IMG/VR virus record: IMGVR_UViG_3300044995_000318
Location: 1 to 55,635 of that record
Reading direction: 5' to 3' (one strand)
DNA length: 55,635 bases
Origin: a virus
Shown here piece after piece: positions 43,103-51,223 of this stretch (position 1 is the stretch's first letter; each line of letters opens with the position of its first letter). A program made the translations under genes and the position numbers. The notes under the pieces were generated by a model. The model saw only the letters and a program-made list of their open reading frames with translations, did no database searches and was not told where the DNA came from.

Positions 43103-43300
43103 ATGAGTGAACCCACTCTCGAATCTATTCATAAAATGCGCGAAGCTGGTTTTACCGCTTATTGGGCGGGTGTCAAAAATGCTTCGCCTGAAGTTGTCCA
43201 AACTAAGCTGGCTAGCTACCGCAAGCAGCTTGGAAACATTTATGTTAAGTCGGCGGCTTTTGTTGACGCCGTGCTTGGAAATAATCAGTCTAAGAAATAA
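43103..43300 (+). CDS. Small helical protein, 65 aa
   Basis: ATG 43103 follows ACGGAGAAATATC, a strong ribosome site. The product is helical with a basic end (M-S-E-P-T-L-E-S-I-H-K-M and Y-R-K-Q-L-G-N). Short length, strong translation signal and an immediately following strong terminator suggest high expression, as for a minor capsid or decoration protein. Not recognised. Confidence 0.55.
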   Translation: MSEPTLESIHKMREAGFTAYWAGVKNASPEVVQTKLASYRKQLGNIYVKSAAFVDAVLGNNQSKK

Positions 43301-43311
43301 GGCTTTCATAA

Positions 43312-43354
43312 TTAAAACGGCTAAATTGGAAAATATCCAGTTTAGCCGTTTTAA
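43312..43354 (+). terminator. Long symmetric (bidirectional-type) terminator hairpin
   Basis: TTAAAACGGCTAAA (43312-43325) pairs with TTTAGCCGTTTTAA (43341-43354). The inner TGGA/TCCA continues the stem after one T-G step, giving a nearly unbroken ~19-bp stem with an AAATA-type loop. A-rich on one side and T-rich on the other, so it could stop transcription from either direction. Confidence 0.8.
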
Positions 43355-43362
43355 ATAACATC

Positions 43363-43398
43363 ACAAAACTCATACCTAAATAGGTTATGAGATTTTGT
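43363..43398. repeat. Imperfect inverted repeat
   Basis: ACAAAACTCATACCTA (43363-43378) faces TAGGTTATGAGATTTTGT (43381-43398), complementary except for two extra bases on the right arm. It lies directly after the terminator. It could be a second hairpin, an RNA-processing site or an operator. Confidence 0.5.
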
Positions 43399-43452
43399 TC
43401 GTATGTAATCTAAGCGCTTATTTTATTGGCGTTTATTTTCACAGCATTATAT

Positions 43453-43478
43453 AAACCTTCCTATAAAAGAAGGTTTTT
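43453..43478 (+). promoter_or_regulatory. Attenuator-like hairpin in the leader of the HTH gene
   Basis: AAACCTTC (43453-43460) pairs with GAAGGTTT (43469-43476) with loop CTATAAAA, followed by TTAAAA. It ends 8 bases before the chosen ATG at 43486, so it would cover the ribosome-binding region or act as a weak terminator ahead of the gene. Confidence 0.45.
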
Positions 43479-43485
43479 AAAACTT

Positions 43486-44196
43486 ATGGCAAAGCTTTCA
43501 GAGGAAGAAATTTCTGAGAAGCTGTCCGTATTGATAAGTGCTGGTGAATTAACACGCCAAGATATTATTAATTTAACTGCCCGATCAGGCGTAACGGTTC
43601 AATCTGTTCGGGATTGGATGAATGGTAAATCAGGCGCACGTGTTCCAAAAACTTTGTACACTCTTTGCGAAGACCTTGACGAGCTTAACCGGCGTGTTCG
43701 TATAAGAAGGTGGATTGGACCTTGCCTTAAATTAAGTGCAGTTGGTTTATGGATTTATGAGATGTGGGAATCTTTAGGCTGGTCGCCAATTTATGCTTTG
43801 ACTAAAGAAAATGGTATTAAAAAATGTGTAGTGACAGCAAAGCACGAAAATAAAAAGATTAGTGTCACTCAAGATATCGCTGCTACAGATGCTCATGGTA
43901 TTTATTTGATTACGACTTTTTATCCTAATGGAGTTGTTTTATCTTGTTTTTTGGACTGTAGAAATCCAGTTTTAGGTGTAAAAGTTTTACAAGATTACTT
44001 TTTTAACATTAAAGGAGATGATTCCAATGGATTACGAAGAAGAATCACATGTGATTTCGCGTGGCGTTCCTCCGCTCTCTCGCACATTGAGAGAGCAGGC
44101 TCTGTCGAAGTTTGTAAATGGCATGACAACCCTGCCGCCATCCACTCCAGAGTCATCCGAGGGCAGTCGCCATCCGGAACCCCCCATGGAAGATAA
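43486..44196 (+). CDS. Protein with N-terminal helix-turn-helix, 236 aa
   Basis: ATG 43486 is preferred over TTG 43426, which would run through the hairpin. Residues ~10-60 (L-I-S-A-G-E-L-T-R-Q-D-I, then S-G-V-T-V-Q-S-V-R-D-W-M) form a Cro/Xre-like HTH. The middle is alpha/beta and unrecognised. The last ~55 residues overlap the next gene out of frame, are Ser/Arg-rich and look like frame read-through, so the functional protein may effectively end near 44020. A DNA-binding regulator beside the RNAP-like genes is an attractive guess. Confidence 0.45.
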   Translation: MAKLSEEEISEKLSVLISAGELTRQDIINLTARSGVTVQSVRDWMNGKSGARVPKTLYTLCEDLDELNRRVRIRRWIGPCLKLSAVGLWIYEMWESLGWSPIYALTKENGIKKCVVTAKHENKKISVTQDIAATDAHGIYLITTFYPNGVVLSCFLDCRNPVLGVKVLQDYFFNIKGDDSNGLRRRITCDFAWRSSALSHIERAGSVEVCKWHDNPAAIHSRVIRGQSPSGTPHGR

Positions 44197-44524
44197 TGAA
44201 GAGCCTAAGCAGACTAGGCCGAAAATTTATAAAAGGGTGGAAGAAAGTGACGATATTTTGTCTAGCGCACTTGGTTCGGCCGGTACGGTTACAATTTCTA
44301 ATGAATATTTGACTATTACATTTAGGTCAGAGGCTATTAGCGTGAATGAGAATAGTTTAGGTTTTTTGATGAAAACTAGGAATTTAAAAATAGAACCAAA
44401 AAATGGTTCGGAGTTTTTAATAAAAATTGGCGACACTAATTACCGTGCTCTTTATGCTGGTGGGTTTTTTACTTTTCCTCGTAGTGAATATAGCTTACTT
44501 TCTTTTATGAGGATACTGGCATGA
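44027..44524 (+). CDS. Hypothetical protein, 165 aa
   Basis: ATG 44027 has AAAGGAG eight bases upstream; ATG 44018 directly adjoins the site and is less likely. The N-terminal ~70 residues are acidic and Pro/Ser/Thr-rich (T-L-P-P-S-T-P-E-S-S-E). The C-terminal 80 are beta-rich (A-G-T-V-T-I-S-N-E-Y-L-T-I-T-F). It overlaps the HTH gene by 170 bases out of frame and the next small gene by ATGA. Family unknown; probably a head-region protein. Confidence 0.5.
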   Translation: MDYEEESHVISRGVPPLSRTLREQALSKFVNGMTTLPPSTPESSEGSRHPEPPMEDNEEPKQTRPKIYKRVEESDDILSSALGSAGTVTISNEYLTITFRSEAISVNENSLGFLMKTRNLKIEPKNGSEFLIKIGDTNYRALYAGGFFTFPRSEYSLLSFMRILA

Positions 44525-44685
44525 TTAAAAATGCTGTTGTTAAAATTGGAAAAACGCCTGCTGTTCAAGGAGGTGTTTCTGAAGATTATATTGAAGGAGA
44601 AGCTTCTTTGTCTAATGCTCCTGTTAAATCCTTATTAAAGGTTGCAAAAACTTTGGATGTTTCGAATAAAAAGGATAAAAAATGA
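44521..44685 (+). CDS. Small protein between two ATGA overlaps, 54 aa
   Basis: Begins ATGATT at 44521 overlapping the previous TGA and ends TGA 44683-44685 overlapping the portal ATG at 44682. Sequence starts MIKNAVVKIGKTPAVQGG and ends K-K-D-K-K. Perfect ATGA overlaps on both sides are strong support for a real, translationally coupled gene. No known family; it may assist portal expression or assembly. Confidence 0.65.
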   Translation: MIKNAVVKIGKTPAVQGGVSEDYIEGEASLSNAPVKSLLKVAKTLDVSNKKDKK

Positions 44686-46541
44686 GTAATTTTTTAAATC
44701 AGTATAATTTTGATTTTGATCGACTTATTGGGAGTAGGAAGTTTTCTAATCCTTTTTTGATGCATTCAAACGAATCGTTTCCTTTGCAGTTGGAAACGGC
44801 AATGGATTTTTGCTTGTTCCTTTTCTTTCTTAACCCTGAATATCGGCAAGCTTCGCTTCGCGTGATAGCGCATTTCATGACTGATTTAGAGTTTGGCAAA
44901 GAAGGTTCTATTGAGGAGCAAAATGAAACTTATGATTTTTTAAAAGACACTTTGGATATAATGGGAGCTTTACGATCTTTAGGAGAAGATTGGGCCGCTT
45001 ATGGTAATGGGTTTGCAAGAATTGCTTTTCCTTTTAACCGTTTACTTAGAGATAGAAGGGACGGAAGAATAAAAGATTGGGATATTGGAATGTTTGGGAA
45101 TCATACTGCATTTGATTTGCAGTCAATGAAATACATAGTCCCTGATCCTGTTGAAATGTCCAAAGGGGTTCCTATACATCAAGCAAAAAAAGTCGAATTT
45201 GATTTTTATGATAGAAAAAGTTTAGACCGTTCACGCATTAGTATTGTGCGCATAGATCCTCGATATGTTACTTTGCAACATAGTATGCGTAACGGCGTTA
45301 CTCGAGTAATAGAGACTTTTCCGCCGGATTTCGTTGCTTCTATTAAAAGAGGAGACATGTGGCAAGTAGATGCTACACCTCGTGCAGTTTTAGAAGCTAT
45401 TCGAAATAACGAAGACTTTTTGTATAATGCCGATGAAGTTTTTCATTATAAAGCTCCTACTGTCATGGGAATTTCTAATAATGGATGGGGGCTGCCTGAA
45501 ACAATTGCTAATTACCGACTGATTCATCAATTGCAGGTTTACCGTAAAATTGATGAAGCTGTTGGGCTTGATTATTTAATGCCTTTCCGCCTTTTTACGC
45601 CGAATATCACTGATAGTGTCGGCAGTAATGTTCAAAACCTTTTAATGTCACAATGGACAAGCAAAATTAGCAACATGATCAAAGCTCGTCGGGCTGATCC
45701 TTTTGCCATGCATGCGCTACCTTTCCCTGTAAATTATCAAGAATTTGGCGGAGAAGGTAAACGTTTGGTGCTTAAAGATTTAATTGAGTACAGCACAAAC
45801 AATATGTTGGACGCCATGGGTTATCCAGCGGAACTTTATCGTGGTTCTTTACAGGTGGCCCAAATACCTACTACCCTTCGGTTGTTTGAAAATAGATTTC
45901 ATTTTATTTTTCACAACAATAATAAGTTTGTTCGTTGGGTCGCTACCCGTGTGCAGGATTATCTCGGGCTTCCCCGTATTATTCCTTTTCTCGAACGTCC
46001 TTCTTTGGCAGACGATATGGAAGAAAGAGCGATTTACCTTCAGATGGCCGCTGGCGGGGAGATTACCCGGAAAAAAGCCTACAAGCCTTGGGGTATTACC
46101 GATCCGGTGGCAGAAGCTATCGAACGTCAGCGCGAAGACTTGGAAATTCAAAAAGAAATTTCCAAATTGCAAGCCGCTGCGCAACGAGAAGCACAAATCG
46201 GTTCAGGAAACGATCTTGCGGCAGCTCAACAAGCGGAGCAGCAGGCGGCGCAACAAGCCGCCAATCAACAAAACGGATCCGCGCAAGGCGGTCTTCCGTT
46301 GGGCGGGCTCAGCGGAAACGGTGGTCCTGTTACCCCGCTTACCATACAGCGCGAGGCTCAGGAATACGCCCTGCAACTGGAAGGTATGGACATCGGACCT
46401 AGACGCCGCATGCTCGATCAGATCCGCGTTTCTAATCCGGTGCTCCATGCGGCCGTCATGCAAGAGCTCAGGAATTTAAGGTCCAGTAACGAAGCTGCTG
46501 GTAGAGAAATGGCTCGGCAACAACTTAGACAACAACAATAA
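44682..46541 (+). CDS. Portal protein, 619 aa
   Basis: Dodecameric channel at the capsid vertex for DNA packaging. Portal-like features: D-W-A-A-Y-G-N-G-F-A-R-I near ~105 (the wing region's conserved Y-G-x-G-F), followed by R-I-D-P-R-Y-V-T-L, then helices near L-I-E-Y-S-T-N-N-M-L (~370) and R-L-F-E-N-R-F-H-F-I. The last ~120 residues are Gln/Ala-rich (A-A-Q-Q-A-E-Q-Q-A-A), an internal barrel or disordered tail with changed base composition (more GC). The length is in the T4 gp20 to Mu gp29 range. No capsid protein was seen in the window, so it is probably elsewhere. Confidence 0.7.
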   Translation: MSNFLNQYNFDFDRLIGSRKFSNPFLMHSNESFPLQLETAMDFCLFLFFLNPEYRQASLRVIAHFMTDLEFGKEGSIEEQNETYDFLKDTLDIMGALRSLGEDWAAYGNGFARIAFPFNRLLRDRRDGRIKDWDIGMFGNHTAFDLQSMKYIVPDPVEMSKGVPIHQAKKVEFDFYDRKSLDRSRISIVRIDPRYVTLQHSMRNGVTRVIETFPPDFVASIKRGDMWQVDATPRAVLEAIRNNEDFLYNADEVFHYKAPTVMGISNNGWGLPETIANYRLIHQLQVYRKIDEAVGLDYLMPFRLFTPNITDSVGSNVQNLLMSQWTSKISNMIKARRADPFAMHALPFPVNYQEFGGEGKRLVLKDLIEYSTNNMLDAMGYPAELYRGSLQVAQIPTTLRLFENRFHFIFHNNNKFVRWVATRVQDYLGLPRIIPFLERPSLADDMEERAIYLQMAAGGEITRKKAYKPWGITDPVAEAIERQREDLEIQKEISKLQAAAQREAQIGSGNDLAAAQQAEQQAAQQAANQQNGSAQGGLPLGGLSGNGGPVTPLTIQREAQEYALQLEGMDIGPRRRMLDQIRVSNPVLHAAVMQELRNLRSSNEAAGREMARQQLRQQQ

Positions 46542-46585
46542 AACTCATACTTGTCGCTATTATTATTTGGGCATAAAGTTTAAGA

Positions 46586-46816
46586 ATGTCACAAATAAAA
46601 GAACCGGAAATCGTAAGAGTAGTGCGATTAATTCAGAAGTCCTTTCTTGTCAAACCGAACGAATTTTCAGAGAATGAACCTAAAGGACTTCCTGAAATGC
46701 CGGGTAACGAAAATCATACTGACCCGGATTACCCTACTCGTTCAACATGTCCGGAAAAACCTCTTTGGCAAGCTTGTGACACTATTGCCGGTTCTGGAGG
46801 AGGGGCTTCGTTATGA
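46586..46816 (+). CDS. Hypothetical small protein, 76 aa
   Basis: ATG 46586. The N-terminus is helical (E-I-V-R-V-V-R-L-I-Q-K-S-F). The remainder is Pro, Asn and Glu-rich with two cysteines (S-T-C-P-E-K, W-Q-A-C-D) and a Gly-rich end. It overlaps the next gene by ATGA. Unknown function; a virion-region small protein. Confidence 0.5.
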   Translation: MSQIKEPEIVRVVRLIQKSFLVKPNEFSENEPKGLPEMPGNENHTDPDYPTRSTCPEKPLWQACDTIAGSGGGASL

Positions 46817-47592
46817 CGTTTAATAAAATTAACAATTTCCCTGGAGTAAACCCTCCCGACGCAAAAACTTGGCAACAGATTTTAGCGGAAGACCCTATAT
46901 TTAGGGCTAATAATCCTTTGTTGGCTATTCAATATAGTTCGTATCCTTTTCAATACGAAAACGATTTTGTATATAGATCAGGGCGTAAAACTCGAGAAGG
47001 TTTAAAAAATTTTATAAGGAATTCGAAAATTCACGACGCTATTAACCAAGGCCCTATTCCCGGAGCTTTGCTTGTCGGAGCTTTAGCTGCCGCTGCTGGA
47101 GGTTTAGGTGGATCTTTGGCTAATGTCGGTCTTAATGCGTATAGTAAAGTTACCGGAGATCGTAAAAAACGTATAGACGCTGTTAGAATGGCTTTAATGT
47201 TGGGTTTACTTGGAGCTGGCGTTGGTGCTTATAGTGGTTGGATGAATCAATCCATGAACGAGTCCATGAGTAAATCTTCCGGTTTTCGAAATTCTGATAA
47301 TTGGCGAGATAACGATCCTTATCAGATTATTATGGAAGCGTTACGGGATTCAAAAACGCTTTCTTTTAACGAGCAAGCTCAATTAATGAGGGGCGTTTCT
47401 CAATTGTCGCCAACGCAGGCAGCTGCTTTAGCCCGTCAAATTAAAACAGCAGCAGGCGCAGCAATTGGTGCTCTTGTGGCAAGATTTTTGGCTGGGGCTG
47501 GATTAGGAGGTATGGTTTTGGGTGGATTAATTGGAGGAACTTTGGCTAAATCATTAATGGTCCGAAGAGATTCTTTTGGACGAGCTTATTAA
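46813..47592 (+). CDS. Gly/Ala-rich membrane-active virion-region protein, 259 aa
   Basis: The first ~70 residues are soluble and aromatic. Three glycine-zipper hydrophobic segments follow: A-L-L-V-G-A-L-A-A-A-A-G-G-L-G-G (~85-105), M-L-G-L-L-G-A-G-V-G-A (~130-145) and I-G-A-L-V-A-R-F-L-A-G-A-G-L-G-G near the C-terminus. Such zippers form membrane-inserting helices. By position after the portal it may be an internal ejected protein or infection-time membrane protein. Not recognised as a family. Confidence 0.55.
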   Translation: MTFNKINNFPGVNPPDAKTWQQILAEDPIFRANNPLLAIQYSSYPFQYENDFVYRSGRKTREGLKNFIRNSKIHDAINQGPIPGALLVGALAAAAGGLGGSLANVGLNAYSKVTGDRKKRIDAVRMALMLGLLGAGVGAYSGWMNQSMNESMSKSSGFRNSDNWRDNDPYQIIMEALRDSKTLSFNEQAQLMRGVSQLSPTQAAALARQIKTAAGAAIGALVARFLAGAGLGGMVLGGLIGGTLAKSLMVRRDSFGRAY

Positions 47593-47605
47593 ACATGGAG
47601 ATACT

Positions 47606-48163
47606 ATGGACAATATAAAAATATTAATGGAACGAGTGACCGCTGCCGCTCATGGTTGTTCTGTAAAAGAATACGAAATGATTAAAGGCGCAGCCGAGGA
47701 ATTTGAAACTTCCGGCACTTTCGAACAAGCTCAATGGGGAAGAGCTGTTTCGAAAATTGCCAGTGAAATTTTGAAAGCCGGAGGGTATGAAAATTCTCAA
47801 GCTTTTCTAATTTATGACAAGCTTTCTAAAGCTCCTGAATGGTGCGACGGTTACAATCAATTCGTTGAGCTTGTGGAGGAAGCTTTAGGTAGAGCAGTTA
47901 TTAAATCCGCTGCTTTTAGCCCCGCAATGGCGGCGGTTGCTTCTAAAGCTGCCCTTACTCCCGAAGCTCTTCGTTGGTTAATTGGTTTATCCGCAGCTGG
48001 TGGCGCTGGCTTAGGCAGCTTGGCTTGGCTTATGCGGAGAGACAGCCGAGAAAATGATGAAGAAATCGAAGCTCTTGAGGAAAAAAGAAAATATTACAAT
48101 CAGCTTGCTGCAGACATTAAAAGTAGATTGGATGATAAAGCTGAAGCTATTTTAAATGAGTAG
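47606..48163 (+). CDS. Putative membrane-anchored virion-region protein, 185 aa
   Basis: ATG 47606 preceded by GGAGATACT. Helical N-terminal ~110 residues with an acidic surface (E-T-S-G-T-F-E-Q-A-Q-W-G-R). One hydrophobic helix lies around residues 130-150 (I-G-L-S-A-A-G-G-A-G-L-G-S-L-A-W-L), then a basic/acidic coiled coil (E-A-L-E-E-K-R-K-Y-Y-N-Q). Same glycine-rich helix style as its neighbours, suggesting they act together. Function unknown. Confidence 0.5.
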   Translation: MDNIKILMERVTAAAHGCSVKEYEMIKGAAEEFETSGTFEQAQWGRAVSKIASEILKAGGYENSQAFLIYDKLSKAPEWCDGYNQFVELVEEALGRAVIKSAAFSPAMAAVASKAALTPEALRWLIGLSAAGGAGLGSLAWLMRRDSRENDEEIEALEEKRKYYNQLAADIKSRLDDKAEAILNE

Positions 48164-48611
48164 TATGGACGAAAATTTAAACAACATAGAGGATTTTATC
48201 GATCAGCCTGCGGTGATTAATGGGCATGGTGTGCCTTCGCAACGTAAATCAATACCTAAAACTATTGAAGCTAATGCCAGTAAAGAAGAGGCGCAAGATT
48301 TTGTTCCTATTTCAGAGAGTAACTTAGATGATGAATATAGTGATACGCCTTCTATAGTTGATCAGCTTGAGAAAAAGCCAGACTCATGTTTGCCCGGACC
48401 TCCTAGATGTAAAATTTTTAAGCTCAATGGCGATGGCCAAGGCGAAATGGCGTATGATAAATTTATGGCAGATACGGTTCCTTTAGGAGCTCCTAAAATT
48501 GTTATAATTTCCGAACAAGAACAATTTTATGAGGGTTCTTGGATTGTCAAAGTTGTTTACTTTCCTGTACGATATAAAAAATTGGTACCCAGTAAGGAGA
48601 ATAGAAAATGA
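48156..48611 (+). CDS. Hypothetical protein, 151 aa
   Basis: ATG 48156 overlaps the end of the previous gene by 8 bases. The N-terminal ~90 residues are acidic and likely disordered (S-N-L-D-D-E-Y-S-D-T-P-S). The C-terminal half holds beta strands (K-I-V-I-I-S-E-Q-E-Q-F-Y and W-I-V-K-V-V-Y-F-P-V). A strong AAGGAGAATAG site for the next gene lies at its end. Family unknown. Confidence 0.5.
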   Translation: MSSMDENLNNIEDFIDQPAVINGHGVPSQRKSIPKTIEANASKEEAQDFVPISESNLDDEYSDTPSIVDQLEKKPDSCLPGPPRCKIFKLNGDGQGEMAYDKFMADTVPLGAPKIVIISEQEQFYEGSWIVKVVYFPVRYKKLVPSKENRK

Positions 48612-49867
48612 ATGAGCGTGACAAACAAATTTTGAAAAAATTTATTTTAGGAGGAGCTTCTATTGGAGCAGGTACGGCTCTTATTACTTCTCTTTTGAAT
48701 TATATGGGTCGTTTAAAAGACCGCACTAAAGAAGACTCTGGCCAAGATGATGAAACTCTTTATATCAATATTCCTACTCAAAAAGAGGCCAGCGTTTTAA
48801 ACACTGGTGCTGCAATGGCGGCAGGTGCTTTAGCCTCTATGGGCAGTTACGCTTTAATAAGACGTTTATACACTGAAATGCTTAAAAGAGAGTTACAGAA
48901 AGAAGTTGATGAAGCGCAGCAGATTCATTTGCAAGCTCTTCAAGAAGAAGCCGAAAGAGAATCTAAAAAGGCGGCGTCCACCAAGCAACCTGAAGGAAAA
49001 CCTCTTGGCGTTTTAGAAACTGTAACTTCAATTCCGGTGGCCAGTGCTTTACTTTTGGCTCTTGCTTCGGGTGTCTTGACCAACCACATGTTGGACAAGA
49101 CTTTTCCTGCTATTGAGAAACCTAAGTTTAAACGCCCTCGTCGCATTGTTCTGCGTGAAGTTCAAGTTAATAAAAAAGATAACGAGAAGGCCGATGCGCT
49201 CGCAGTGACAGAAACCAATCCATACGCAAATACTCCTATAAAGGAACAACAGAAAGTTGCTACTTTTGTTGGTGACGAACTCGATGGCCTAGATTATGTG
49301 GCAAACATCGTCATGAGCCAGCCCGGCTTTGATCGTAAATCGGAATTGCCTGATCTTGTAGGCGCAGTTGCTTCTGGCAGGGCTAATGAATTTTTTAAGG
49401 TGGCTCATGAACTTGGGCATGACGCAGCTTTTTCAGTTATTAAAGGCGCCTCGGATGTGCTTAATGACAACAATCGTGTCATGGCGATTGCTGCTACTTT
49501 ACGTTCTCCTTTAGTTGGCCCGATCGCCCAAACTATGGTGGCTGCAGAAGCTTTTGATATGTTCCCCAACCATTGCAAGATGGCTCGTTATTTTGATGAG
49601 ACGACAGAGAAAGCTTTATTTGCACTTGCTTGTTGGGCTGGGGCTTGTGTGAAATCGTCAGCTGTTAAATCTGTTGGTGCGGTCGAAAAAATTGATCCTG
49701 CTTTATTGGAAGAAATAAAGAAAATTATCGAAACTTCCGATCTGCCCGACAGATTTGAGCAGGAAGATTCTAATAATAAAAAACCAAAAAATGAAGAAGG
49801 TTCAGAAGATTCAGAAGAGCCTGACTATGATGATGTTATTGACATAGTTATGAGCGGTCAAAATTAA
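48608..49867 (+). CDS. Large membrane-associated virion-region protein, 419 aa
   Basis: A strong AAGGAGAATAGAAA site precedes ATG 48608. Three hydrophobic Gly/Ala-rich helices are visible: F-I-L-G-G-A-S-I-G-A-G-T-A-L (~10-28), A-A-M-A-A-G-A-L-A-S-M-G (~72-88) and P-V-A-S-A-L-L-L-A-L-A-S-G (~140-158). A coiled-coil stretch (residues ~95-120, A-Q-Q-I-H-L-Q-A-L-Q-E-E-A-E) lies between the second and third. The C-terminal ~200 residues are soluble and helical, ending in an acidic tail. With the two upstream proteins it forms a hydrophobic cluster after the portal. No known family. Confidence 0.5.
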   Translation: MNERDKQILKKFILGGASIGAGTALITSLLNYMGRLKDRTKEDSGQDDETLYINIPTQKEASVLNTGAAMAAGALASMGSYALIRRLYTEMLKRELQKEVDEAQQIHLQALQEEAERESKKAASTKQPEGKPLGVLETVTSIPVASALLLALASGVLTNHMLDKTFPAIEKPKFKRPRRIVLREVQVNKKDNEKADALAVTETNPYANTPIKEQQKVATFVGDELDGLDYVANIVMSQPGFDRKSELPDLVGAVASGRANEFFKVAHELGHDAAFSVIKGASDVLNDNNRVMAIAATLRSPLVGPIAQTMVAAEAFDMFPNHCKMARYFDETTEKALFALACWAGACVKSSAVKSVGAVEKIDPALLEEIKKIIETSDLPDRFEQEDSNNKKPKNEEGSEDSEEPDYDDVIDIVMSGQN

Positions 49868-49885
49868 TAAGTTATTTAATTTTGT

Positions 49886-50416
49886 ATGGCTAAAATGTCT
49901 GAATTTCCTATTCATGTGCAGCGTCTTATTATGGAAAAAATGGCGGAAGAAGACGCTGCCGCGAATATTAAAAAACAGGCGCTGAATAAAAATAGAGAAC
50001 ATAAATACAATGTCGCCGCTGTAGAAGATCGCACGAAAAACGGAATTGTTTTTTCGTCAAAGCGGGAAATGAAGTTTTATGAATTGATCCGTTCGATCGT
50101 TCCTTCTGGCGTTGTTATTGATTTGCAGCCAAAGTTTTTATTACAAGAAGCTTGTGTAGCGGATAAGCAAAAATACCGACCGATATATTATATTGGCGAT
50201 TTTCTTCTTAATGGAAAACGAGGGGACGATCCTTCGGCTCCTTTGGGAGAACGTGAGTATGTTATAGATGTTAAAGGTATGGAAACTGATGTGTTTAGGC
50301 TTAAGGAAAAAATGTTTGCTAAACGTTACGGGAGAAAAATACATAAGGTTAAAACTGAGAAGCAATTGGTTGAACTTCTTAAACTTATTTATGGAAATAG
50401 AATTAATAAAAAATGA
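49886..50416 (+). CDS. DUF1064-like PD-(D/E)XK endonuclease, 176 aa
   Basis: N-terminal basic helix, then F-S-S-K-R-E-M-K-F-Y-E-L (~53-64) containing the Glu of the nuclease core. L-Q-P-K-F-L-L follows, then Y-I-G-D-F-L-L, and Y-V-I-D-V-K-G with D and K of the D-x-K motif near 130. This order matches DUF1064, a phage endonuclease family related to Holliday-junction-type and packaging nucleases. It ends at an ATGA overlap with a micro-ORF. It could process DNA in packaging or recombination. Confidence 0.7.
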   Translation: MAKMSEFPIHVQRLIMEKMAEEDAAANIKKQALNKNREHKYNVAAVEDRTKNGIVFSSKREMKFYELIRSIVPSGVVIDLQPKFLLQEACVADKQKYRPIYYIGDFLLNGKRGDDPSAPLGEREYVIDVKGMETDVFRLKEKMFAKRYGRKIHKVKTEKQLVELLKLIYGNRINKK

Positions 50417-50481
50417 AACTTTCCGAATTGGACGAAAAACCAAGTCGGGGTTGGTTTATTAGAAAAAAGAATAAAACATGA
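50413..50481 (+). CDS. Micro-ORF, 22 aa
   Basis: M-K-L-S-E-L-D-E-K-P-S-R-G-W-F-I-R-K-K-N-K-T. Starts ATGA at 50413 over the nuclease stop and ends TGA over the MazG-like ATG at 50478, leaving no gap. Both overlaps are 4 bases. Either a true small protein or a relay that couples translation between the flanking genes. Confidence 0.5.
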   Translation: MKLSELDEKPSRGWFIRKKNKT

Positions 50482-51152
50482 GATTCAAAAAGTACGCCGA
50501 GCTGACCCGATTAACCGCTTCTCCGGAAGAGTTTATTAATAACAATACTAATAAAACTCTTGGCTGGTCTGATCTATTACACGGGGTTCTTGGTATAGTT
50601 TCTGATACTAAAGAATTAGGGGAAGCAATTGAAATGAAGTCTGGTAAAAATATATCGGAAGAAGCAGGTGATTGCTTTTGGTTTATTGCTTGCTGTTCTT
50701 ATGGTTTAGCCAAATCAATGGGCGGTGCTCATACTTACGATGCCGTCTTTGAGGACATCATAGAAAGTTCTCTTAATTATGTTTTAAAAAATCCAAATAT
50801 TAATAAATATAAGGATGTTAATAGTTTGTTTCGAGATTTGCTTTATGCTGCTGCTGATCTAGCGGATCAAGTCAAAGCTACAATGGCGTACGGAAAAGCC
50901 GAGCATGAGAAAAGATGTTTGGATAGTTTAAAAAAATACACGACTGCTTTAATTGCTTTGTTGGACAAAGTGAGGCAAGGCAGTCAAAAATCTTTACCCG
51001 ATGTAATAAGTGATTTGTTGACTTGGAACTTGGTTAAGCTGCAAAAGCGGTTTGGCGATAAATTTAGTCCTGAAGCTCGAGAAATCATTAATAAAGAAAA
51101 TGAGCTTTCTCATATGTCTGCCATAAGCGACTCGTCTTTGTTGTTCATGTAG
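50478..51152 (+). CDS. MazG-like nucleotide pyrophosphohydrolase, 224 aa
   Basis: Helical protein with the MazG/HisE-type acidic pattern: S-D-T-K-E-L-G-E-A-I-E at ~42-52 and E-E-A-G-D-C-F-W-F at ~61-69, i.e. E-x-x-E and E-x-x-D metal ligands. The C-terminal L-V-K-L-Q-K-R-F-G-D-K-F-S recurs in phage MazG-like proteins. It would hydrolyse NTPs or dNTPs to monophosphates, cleaning the pool or blunting host (p)ppGpp signalling. Longer than the minimal ~110 aa domain because of a helical C-terminal half. Confidence 0.7.
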   Translation: MRFKKYAELTRLTASPEEFINNNTNKTLGWSDLLHGVLGIVSDTKELGEAIEMKSGKNISEEAGDCFWFIACCSYGLAKSMGGAHTYDAVFEDIIESSLNYVLKNPNINKYKDVNSLFRDLLYAAADLADQVKATMAYGKAEHEKRCLDSLKKYTTALIALLDKVRQGSQKSLPDVISDLLTWNLVKLQKRFGDKFSPEAREIINKENELSHMSAISDSSLLFM

Positions 51153-51223
51153 TCAGTTAATTTCGAATTGGTTGATGTTTTACGTTTTTTTAAAAAATAA
51201 ACTTATTAAAATTAATAAATATT

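Noticed and set aside
45784-46479. 231-aa and 155-aa alternative plus-strand frames in the portal gene 3' half
   Set aside because: Composition is Arg/Ser-rich frame-shadow type caused by the GC-rich Gln/Ala coding region; the portal frame is continuous.
49870-49886. GTTATTTAATTTTGT as another copy of the promoter motif
   Set aside because: It differs at the TATATA core and lies in an 18-base gap inside a running operon, so it is probably chance.
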